Part shown: piece by piece, positions 6,597 to 12,054 of the stretch
How positions within the stretch are numbered: position 1 is the stretch's first letter
Layout: each line of letters starts with the position of its first letter
Assembly: GCA_002404345.1 (NCBI GenBank)
Contig: DHJN01000080.1
Location: 7,694 to 21,284, forward strand
Length of the DNA stretch: 13,591 nt
Origin: Actinobacteria bacterium UBA4719
GTDB lineage: Bacteria > Actinomycetota > Actinomycetes > Actinomycetales > Dermatophilaceae
Direction: 5' to 3'
Program-made: the position numbers and the translations under genes
Notes under the pieces: generated by a model
Told to the model about the DNA's origin: nothing
Databases searched by the model: none
What the model saw: the letters and a program-made list of their open reading frames with translations, nothing else

Positions 6597-7453
6597 GCCG
6601 GTTGCCCGAGGCTGGGCTGGCCGAGGCCGTGCTGCCCAAGGCTGGGCTGGCCGAGGCCGTGCTGCCCAAGGAAACCGGTGAGCGGCGACGACGCCTCGGC
6701 TTCGCGCCGCGGCGCGGCACGCCCCGCGCGGTACGCGAGGCGGCCCGCCTCGGTCGCCATCGCGAAGGCGCGGGCCATCGAAACCGGGTCGTTCGCGATC
6801 GCGATCGCGGTGTTGACCAGGACCGCGTCCGCGCCGATCTCCATCGCCTCGGCCGCGTCGCTCGGGACGCCGAGCCCGGCGTCGACGACGACAGGCACGC
6901 CGGCCTGCTCGATGATGATCTCGACGGCATCGCGGGTGCGCAGCCCCTTGTTGGAACCGATCCACGAACCCAGCGGCATCACCGTCGCGCAGCCGGCTTC
7001 CTCGAGCCGGCGACACAGCACCGGATCGGCGGAGCAGTACGGCAGCACGATGAACCCGTCGGCAATGAGCATCTCCGCCGCGCGCAACGTCTCGATGGGA
7101 TCGGGCGCGAGATAACGCGGGTCGGGCGTGACCTCGAGCTTGATGAAGTCGGGCATGCCGCCGGCTCGTGCGAGCCGGGCCAACCGCACTGCCTCGTCGG
7201 CTGTCGTCGCCCCGGACGTGTTGGGCAGCAGCAGGAAGCCGGTCGGGTCGATGAAGTCGAGGATGTCGCCCTCACCGGCGCGGGACAGGTCGACGCGGCG
7301 CAGCGCGACGGTGACGATCTCGGCGCCCGACGCCTCGAGCGCGTCGCGCATCACCGCATGGCCGGAGAACTTGCCGGTCCCGAGAAGTAACCGGGACGTG
7401 AAGGAGCGACCGCCGATGACCAGCGGGTCGGCGTACGTGGCTTGCACTGACAT
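6593..7453 (-). CDS. thiG: Thiazole synthase ThiG with repetitive C-terminal tail
   Basis: Condenses 1-deoxyxylulose 5-phosphate, dehydroglycine and the ThiS thiocarboxylate into the thiazole phosphate of thiamine. The 286-aa product starts at ATG 7453 with [14 protein letters not shown], followed by [10 protein letters not shown]. Lys105 in DFIKLEV is the expected Schiff-base lysine. [14 protein letters not shown] and [15 protein letters not shown] line the phosphate site, and VLVNTAIA follows. Typical ThiG ends near [10 protein letters not shown], at about 255-260 residues. Here about 25 more residues follow as five LGQ[HP]-type pentapeptides, from a 30-bp tandem repeat. ThiG is the first gene after the TPP riboswitch and its stop overlaps the thiH GTG. 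The order thiG-thiH-thiS-thiE differs from the common actinobacterial thiE-thiO-thiS-thiG. Confidence 0.95.
   Translation of the reverse strand: MSVQATYADPLVIGGRSFTSRLLLGTGKFSGHAVMRDALEASGAEIVTVALRRVDLSRAGEGDILDFIDPTGFLLLPNTSGATTADEAVRLARLARAGGMPDFIKLEVTPDPRYLAPDPIETLRAAEMLIADGFIVLPYCSADPVLCRRLEEAGCATVMPLGSWIGSNKGLRTRDAVEIIIEQAGVPVVVDAGLGVPSDAAEAMEIGADAVLVNTAIAIANDPVSMARAFAMATEAGRLAYRAGRAAPRREAEASSPLTGFLGQHGLGQPSLGQHGLGQPSLGQPA
6601..6670 (-). repeat. 30-bp tandem repeat in the thiG 3' end
   Basis: A 30-bp unit at 6611-6640 is repeated exactly at 6641-6670, with a diverged partial copy at 6601-6610 (8 of 10 identical to the unit end). Each unit divides into two related 15-bp halves. The minus strand encodes the pentapeptide series [25 protein letters not shown] (residues 262-286). 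The repeat ends 15 nt before the thiH start codon. Confidence 0.9.
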
Positions 7454-7459
7454 GAGGAA

Positions 7460-7556
7460 AGCGGCTCCCCTCGCCGGCATTACCCGGATCGGGTGGTGCG
7501 GGTCGCCAGCGCGTTGTGCCGGCCTCTCAGCCCGATTGCTCGAACTCCCCGGTATG
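7460..7556 (-). ncRNA. TPP riboswitch (THI element) controlling thiGHSE
   Basis: In the minus-strand leader of thiG the conserved blocks occur in order: GGGGAG (7550-7545), GGGCTGAGAGG (starting about 7533), CACCCGATCCGGGTAATG (about 7496-7478), then CCGGCGAGGGGAG ending at about 7465. CTGAGA and GGGTAATGCCGGCG are the pyrimidine- and pyrophosphate-sensing parts of the known aptamer. The 3' GAGGGGAG lies 11 nt before the thiG ATG and is also the only ribosome-binding site candidate. TPP binding would therefore hide it and block translation. The aptamer starts about 26 nt after the stop of the upstream amidase gene. A TANNNT-type -10 (TAGACT, 7584-7579) overlaps that stop, but no good -35 is seen, so readthrough from upstream is also possible. 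Confidence 0.95.
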
Positions 7557-7581
7557 GATGGGACGTCATACGCCGCCGAGT

Positions 7582-8427
7582 CTAACCGCGCACGACTCCC
7601 GATCGTCCCAGCGGTAGTCGGCGATCACGCAGGACCGGGAAGCTGGTGCGGTAGTCGCCGACCACCCTCATGTCGACGTCGACGCTGAGCACCTGCTCGT
7701 CGCTGCCGGCCATGGACGCCACGTCCCCGGTCGGCAGGACGACCTGGCTGTGCCCGCCCATCTCGACGCCAGCATGCGTGCCCGCCGTGTTGCAGGCCAC
7801 CACGACGCACTGGTTCTCGATCGCGCGGGCGTGGGCGAGCAGCGACCAGTGCCGCACCCGAGCCGCAGGCCACGCGGCCGGTATGACGAAAAGCGTTGCG
7901 CCAGCGTCAAGCTGGGCCCGATAGAGCTCGGGGAACCGCAGGTCGTAACACGTCGACAGTGCCGCCCGAGCAACCCCGGCCGGCGACGAGGGGTCGGGCA
8001 CATCGATGAGTGACAGGACGTCCCCGGCCTCCATCAGCAGCGGCTCGCCCTGACCGAAGCCGAACCGGTGGATCTTGCGGTAGGTCGCCGCCAACGACCC
8101 GTCGGGGGCAAAGACCAGAGAGGTGTTCCACAGGTGCTTCCCCTCGGGGCCAATCCCACCATCGGCCGGACGCTCGACAATCGACCCGGCGTGCAGCATG
8201 ACACCGGCGTCCCGGGCGGCGGCGGACATCGCCGAGGCGATCGGACCATCAACGGGCTCGGCGCGCTCGTCCCACCTTCGGTAGGAGAACCCGCCTGGGG
8301 CCCACAGCTCCGGCAGAACGACGAAGTCGTGCCCTTCCTGGGCGCAGACGAGATCGGCGGCCCGGGTGACCCTGTCGGCGACAGGCTCCCGGTCGTCATA
8401 CCCGAGCTGTATCACAGCGATCCGCAT
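7582..8427 (-). CDS. Carbon-nitrogen hydrolase (nitrilase superfamily amidase)
   Basis: Predicted cytoplasmic amidase of the nitrilase superfamily, which hydrolyses carbon-nitrogen bonds through a cysteine thioester. The 281-aa product has the full Glu-Lys-Cys triad: Glu40 in VLPELW, Lys118 in TYRKIHRF and Cys160 in [19 protein letters not shown] and [11 protein letters not shown] follow as usual. The length and the [11 protein letters not shown] motif put it near the Nit2 / omega-amidase / deaminated-glutathione amidase branch, but the substrate cannot be read from the sequence. ATG 8427 has AGGAG seven nt upstream, inside the end of copD-ctaG, whose stop is one base before the ATG, so the pair is coupled. 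The TPP riboswitch follows at once on the same strand. A role in thiamine metabolism is possible but unproven. Confidence 0.9.
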   Translation of the reverse strand: MRIAVIQLGYDDREPVADRVTRAADLVCAQEGHDFVVLPELWAPGGFSYRRWDERAEPVDGPIASAMSAAARDAGVMLHAGSIVERPADGGIGPEGKHLWNTSLVFAPDGSLAATYRKIHRFGFGQGEPLLMEAGDVLSLIDVPDPSSPAGVARAALSTCYDLRFPELYRAQLDAGATLFVIPAAWPAARVRHWSLLAHARAIENQCVVVACNTAGTHAGVEMGGHSQVVLPTGDVASMAGSDEQVLSVDVDMRVVGDYRTSFPVLRDRRLPLGRSGVVRG

Positions 8428-8428
8428 C

Positions 8429-10468
8429 TCAGTCTCCTCTCAGTCTCCGGGTCGTTGAGTGGGCCGGCGGCGCACGGGGGCCGGTGCGCCCGGATATCGC
8501 GTCGAGATGAGCGTTGTAGGCCTTCAGTTCGGCGTCGTCATCGCGATCGGCCTGACGGTCCAGCCGCTTGGACTCGGCATCGTCGGAACGCACCCAGGCC
8601 AAGGTGACCAACATGGCCAGGATCAGCGTGGGGAGCTCGCCGACCCCCCACGCGACGGCGCCACCGTTGCGTTGGTCCGCAAGCAGATCCACCGCCCACG
8701 GCAGGTGCAGGCCCTGATAGAAGGTGGGCGCCAACAACGTCGTGCCGGTCGTCAGGGCGACTCCGAAGAAGGCATGGAAAGAGACCGTGACGAAGAGGAT
8801 GAGCAGCCGCAGCGAGGGCGGCCAGCGCTTGGGCCCGGGGTCGATGCCCACGAGCACCCACGCGAACAGGTAGCCGGCCAGCAGGAAATGGGTCGTCATC
8901 AGGACGTGCCCGGTGTGCGTCCGCAGGGCCAGCTCGAACAACGGCGAGAAGTAGAACACGACCAGGCTGCCGAAGAAGATGGCGGCTGCCACGATCGGGT
9001 TGCCAATGACCGCAAGGTATCTGGAGTGGACCAGGCCGAGCAGCAGCTCGCGGGGACCCAGGGTGTCGTCCCGCCGCGGCGTCAGGGTGCGCAGGGCGAG
9101 GGTGACCGGAGCGGCGAGGACCATCAGGATCGGAGCCGCCATCGAGACCGTCATGTGCATGAGCATGTGCACCGAGAACAGGACGGATCCGTAGACACCC
9201 GGCGCCCCGCAGGTGGCCCATACAAAGACTGCCCAGCCCAGGACCCAGCCGACGGTTCGCAGCACCGGCCAGGAGTCGCCGCGGGCGTGCATCCGCCGCA
9301 CGCCGAGAAGATAGAGAGACACGGCAAGCACTGACACCAAGAGCCACAGCCAGTCGATGCGCCACTCGGTGAACCAGCCGCTGCCCGAGAGCGGGCCCGC
9401 AGGAGCGGTGTAACCGGTCAAAGCGTATGCCGGGTCAGCGCTGACGACCGGCATGAGCGGAACCGGCGCTGCACTGCGCGAGAGTGCCGTCCCCAGGCCG
9501 AAGGCGGCGCTCATCACGACCAGCTCCATGAGGGCCAGTCGCCCGAAGAGCCGGCCGGCCAGCGGATCCGCGGCGATCCGCTTGACCACGCGTGAGCGCT
9601 GCAGCCAACCCGCCGCGCCGAGTGCGACCAGCGCGACGACCTTGAGGATCACCAGCGCGCCATAGCTCGAAGCCAGGTTGCCGATCGAGCCAATCCGGAT
9701 CCAGGCGTTGGCTGCCCCGGACACGGCGACGGCCCCGAAGCACCACCCGGCGACGGTTGAGTATCGCTGGACGCAGATCGCGAGATCCTTGCCGAGCAGG
9801 GGCTTCAGCATCGCCAACGCGAGCAGGCCTCCGACCCACACAACAGCCGAAACCAGGTGCAGGGCAAGGGAGTTGACGGCCGTGTCGTGGCTCGCGACGC
9901 CGGCGGCGTGACCAGCCATGGACAGCGGAAGCATTGCCAGGATGCTGAGCGCGGCGAGGGCGACCATACCTGAGCGGCGCTGGACGACCGCAGCGCCGGT
10001 CGTCACCACCAGGGCGATCGCGGAGCTGATCGCGGCCACTCGCAGGAAGTCGAGCTGGACGACGAAGGTCTGGAACTGGGTGCCAAACGACGGGTCGATG
10101 AGGCCGGTGCTTGAGTAGCTGGCGAACGAGAAGACGAGGCCGACGAGTCCGGCCACCACCCACACGACACCCGAGGCGCAGGCGTAACGGGTCGCAGTGA
10201 TCCTGCGGGAGGTGCCGCGCCCCTCGGGGATGATCGTTGCCGCCACCACGAGCAGCCCCACGGTGCTTGCCGCCGCCAGGTCGTGGATCGCCCGCACGAT
10301 CGGCAGCCCCCAGCGTACGAGTGCACCGGCATCCGGCAGTCCGGCGACCGGAGCCGCGAGCGCGCCTCCGAGCAGAGCAGCCGGTATGACAACGGCGACG
10401 ACCGCCACGGCCGAAAGGATCAGGGGCAGCTTCGCGGTCTGCGCAGCTGCGCCGTCTGCCGTGGTCAT
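8429..10468 (-). CDS. CopD copper-resistance / CtaG cytochrome oxidase assembly fusion membrane protein
   Basis: Large polytopic membrane protein of 679 aa joining two copper-related domains. After hydrophobic segments from about residue 14 on, a CopD (PcoD) domain spans about 185-330, with SMAGHAAGVASH (His187, His194) and LALHLVSAVVWVGG (His204). A caa3-type CtaG domain follows at about 370-630, with the histidine-rich HMLMHM (434-439), RTHTGHVLMTTHF (517-528 region) and GVGELPTLILAML. The last 50 residues are charged and cytoplasmic. CtaG helps deliver copper to cytochrome c oxidase and CopD imports copper. Such fusions are known in actinobacteria, so the architecture is not an assembly error. 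ATG 10468 follows GGTGAG closely. It is divergent from the MDMPI-type gene, 49 nt apart, and its stop is one base from the amidase start. No copper operator is recognised in the short gap. Confidence 0.92.
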   Translation of the reverse strand: MTTADGAAAQTAKLPLILSAVAVVAVVIPAALLGGALAAPVAGLPDAGALVRWGLPIVRAIHDLAAASTVGLLVVAATIIPEGRGTSRRITATRYACASGVVWVVAGLVGLVFSFASYSSTGLIDPSFGTQFQTFVVQLDFLRVAAISSAIALVVTTGAAVVQRRSGMVALAALSILAMLPLSMAGHAAGVASHDTAVNSLALHLVSAVVWVGGLLALAMLKPLLGKDLAICVQRYSTVAGWCFGAVAVSGAANAWIRIGSIGNLASSYGALVILKVVALVALGAAGWLQRSRVVKRIAADPLAGRLFGRLALMELVVMSAAFGLGTALSRSAAPVPLMPVVSADPAYALTGYTAPAGPLSGSGWFTEWRIDWLWLLVSVLAVSLYLLGVRRMHARGDSWPVLRTVGWVLGWAVFVWATCGAPGVYGSVLFSVHMLMHMTVSMAAPILMVLAAPVTLALRTLTPRRDDTLGPRELLLGLVHSRYLAVIGNPIVAAAIFFGSLVVFYFSPLFELALRTHTGHVLMTTHFLLAGYLFAWVLVGIDPGPKRWPPSLRLLILFVTVSFHAFFGVALTTGTTLLAPTFYQGLHLPWAVDLLADQRNGGAVAWGVGELPTLILAMLVTLAWVRSDDAESKRLDRQADRDDDAELKAYNAHLDAISGRTGPRAPPAHSTTRRLRGD

Positions 10469-10481
10469 CTCACCAGCGTAA

Positions 10482-10511
10482 TTGAGGAGGGTAGCTTCCG
10501 AGTTCTAAAGT
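10482..10511 (+). promoter_or_regulatory. Putative promoter giving a leaderless mRNA
   Basis: TTGAGG (10482-10487) and TAAAGT (10506-10511, fits TANNNT) are 18 nt apart. The -10 ends 6 nt before the ATG at 10518, so transcription would start at or next to the start codon, which lacks a ribosome-binding site. This supports the chosen start. The site lies in the 49-bp gap shared with copD-ctaG on the other strand. Confidence 0.5.
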
Positions 10512-10517
10512 GACGCC

Positions 10518-11423
10518 ATGCCCATGCACCCGGCACCACCTCAGGGTCTGCACGAACTCGTCGAGGCCTTCGTCCACACTGCCCAGGCCGTGATCGACCT
10601 CGGACACGGCTGCAGCGATGACGACCTCGCATTGCCCACCGAATGCCCTGGGTGGACGGTGCACGACCAGATAGCCCACGTCGTCGGCGTCGAGGCCTGG
10701 CTCGAGGGGCACAAGGACCCGCGGGTCGAGCTGCCGCCCTATGAGCACATCAGGAATGACCTCGGCAAGAAGGTCGAGTATGCCGTCGAGGTCCGCCGCG
10801 GACGCAGCGGCGCGGAGGTCGTCGCCGAGCTTGAACACGTTCTGGCACAACGACTCTCGACGCTGCGCAGTCCAGCGCTGAAAGACACCAGCATCATCGC
10901 CGGGCCATTTGGTCCGGACCGGGCCTCGACCGTGCTGCTGCTGCGCACCTTCGACGTCTGGACGCACGAGCAGGACATCCGCGGCGCGCTCGGGCAGCCC
11001 GGCAACCTGGACTCCCCGGCGGCGGCGGTGTTCGTCAACACGGTGTTTCTCCAGCTGCCCAGGCTGATCGCCAGGGGTGCAGGTCTCGAGCCGGGGCACG
11101 AGGTCGTCATCGACGTCACCGGCCCGGGCTCGGCTGTGGCTGCCCGCCAGGGCATCCGGGTCGAGATGGACGATCAGGGGCGGCCCCGCGGACACGCGAT
11201 GTTCGCCGGTGATGCCGGCTATGCCGCTAGTTGGTACCGCCCCGGCGAAAGCGCGCAGACCCCCGATCGTCAACCAGACTGGCCGACCACGATCAGCCTG
11301 TCCACCGAAGCCTTCACCCGTCGGGCCGCCGGACGGCGCTCGGTGAGCGACACGGCATACGACGTGGTCGGTGACGAAGCGATCGCGCGTCGCGTCATGG
11401 AAGCCCTCGTCGTCACCCACTGA
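10518..11423 (+). CDS. Maleylpyruvate isomerase family (DinB-like) mycothiol-dependent enzyme
   Basis: Member of the MDMPI/DinB-like fold family, many of which are thought to use mycothiol as cofactor with a bound metal. The 301-aa product has the N-terminal pattern LPTECPGWTVHDQIAHVVGVE, with His54 as first metal ligand. The second site, FDVWTHEQDIRGALG, has Asp146 and His150, matching the Glu-Val-Trp-x-His ligands of Corynebacterium maleylpyruvate isomerase with Asp for Glu, which is common in the family. From about residue 195 a beta-rich C-terminal region begins, ending in a basic stretch TRRAAGRRS. ATG 10518 fits a leaderless promoter; ATG 10524 is a close alternative. The gene stands alone. 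The reaction is unknown: family membership does not imply gentisate metabolism. It supports an actinobacterial, mycothiol-making host. Confidence 0.88.
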   Translation: MPMHPAPPQGLHELVEAFVHTAQAVIDLGHGCSDDDLALPTECPGWTVHDQIAHVVGVEAWLEGHKDPRVELPPYEHIRNDLGKKVEYAVEVRRGRSGAEVVAELEHVLAQRLSTLRSPALKDTSIIAGPFGPDRASTVLLLRTFDVWTHEQDIRGALGQPGNLDSPAAAVFVNTVFLQLPRLIARGAGLEPGHEVVIDVTGPGSAVAARQGIRVEMDDQGRPRGHAMFAGDAGYAASWYRPGESAQTPDRQPDWPTTISLSTEAFTRRAAGRRSVSDTAYDVVGDEAIARRVMEALVVTH

Positions 11424-11457
11424 CCGCCCCGCCAGACCGCCGGGCGAACACACTTGG

Positions 11458-11498
11458 TTGCGCCATACAAGTTATTTTGTGATATTTGTATGTCGCAA
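11458..11498 (+). promoter_or_regulatory. Probable MarR operator and promoter of the marR-MFS operon
   Basis: A long inverted repeat has 13-nt arms: TTGCGCCATACAA (11458-11470) and TTGTATGTCGCAA (11486-11498), pairing at 12 of 13 positions around a 15-nt AT-rich centre. It stands out as AT-rich in GC-rich surroundings. TTGCGC could serve as -35, with GATATT (11481-11486) as -10 at 17-nt spacing, so a bound dimer would cover the whole promoter. It lies 28 nt before the marR start. Autorepression by the adjacent MarR is inferred. Confidence 0.7.
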
Positions 11499-11526
11499 GC
11501 AAGTTCCTGGCGACTCTGGAGACACG

Positions 11527-12054
11527 ATGGCGATCAGCCTGGAGACCGCAACCCGACTCAGCACCGATCTGGTCCGCGTGATGAAGCTGTTCCAGTCCCT
11601 GCGCCAGCATGCCCCCAAGCTGCACCCGGGAGTCGAGCCCGCGTCCTACCCGATCCTGTTCAACCTCGCCGACGAGCCGCGGCGGGTGTCCCTGCTGGCC
11701 GAATGCGTCCACTCGGACGTCTCCACGGTGAGCCGTCAGGTGACGATGCTGGTCTCCCATGGGCTGCTGGACAAGGTGGCCGATCCCCAGGACGGCAGGG
11801 CCTTCATGGTCTCGCTCAGCACCGAGGGCACGGAGCTCGTGGAGCGTCTCAAGGCCAGCCGGGGCGAGTGGTTTCGCCAGATGCTGCAGGACTGGGAGCC
11901 AGCCGAAGCACGAGAGTTCGGCGACTATCTCGAGCGGTTCGCCTCGTCCTTCGAAGCCTCCAACGACCAGATCAGGTCAATCACCCTCGCGCCGGCAACG
12001 GCTGTCACATCCTCCGGCAACGCTCTGGCCGATACCGCCAGCAAGGAGCAGTAA
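11527..12054 (+). CDS. MarR-family transcriptional regulator
   Basis: Dimeric winged-helix repressor, 175 aa, probably sensing a drug or other small ligand and controlling its own operon. The recognition helix is within DVSTVSRQVTMLVSHGLL (64-81) and the wing is KVADPQDGRAFMVSLSTEG (83-101), with the Asp-x-Arg typical of MarR proteins. The helices before and after make the dimer domain. The last 25 residues or so look disordered (Ala, Ser and Thr rich). ATG 11527 has GGAG six nt upstream. Its TAA shares a base with the transporter ATG (TAATG), so the two are translationally coupled, and the palindrome just upstream is the natural operator. The frame stays open upstream, but that extension has no family match and would run through the operator. 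Confidence 0.93.
   Translation: MAISLETATRLSTDLVRVMKLFQSLRQHAPKLHPGVEPASYPILFNLADEPRRVSLLAECVHSDVSTVSRQVTMLVSHGLLDKVADPQDGRAFMVSLSTEGTELVERLKASRGEWFRQMLQDWEPAEAREFGDYLERFASSFEASNDQIRSITLAPATAVTSSGNALADTASKEQ

Noticed and set aside
6597-7016. Upstream extension of thiH into the thiG gene
   Set aside because: The added residues are an Arg-rich shadow of thiG; the GTGA overlap at 6596 is the natural coupled start.
5634-7390. Long plus-strand open frames (493 and 436 codons) opposite thiH and thiG
   Set aside because: Low-complexity Arg- and Ala-rich products lying wholly antisense to well-recognised thi genes and the riboswitch.
8459-9334. 291-codon plus-strand frame opposite the CtaG domain
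   Set aside because: Gln-, Arg- and His-rich product with no hydrophobic pattern or known motif; antisense shadow.
11426-11447. Possible terminator (CGCCC/GGGCG) after the MDMPI-type gene
   Set aside because: Only 5-bp arms with a 12-nt loop and no T-tract.
10470-11453. 327-codon minus-strand frame opposite the MDMPI-type gene
   Set aside because: No family features. The plus-strand protein has metal-ligand motifs and a promoter, so this is a shadow.
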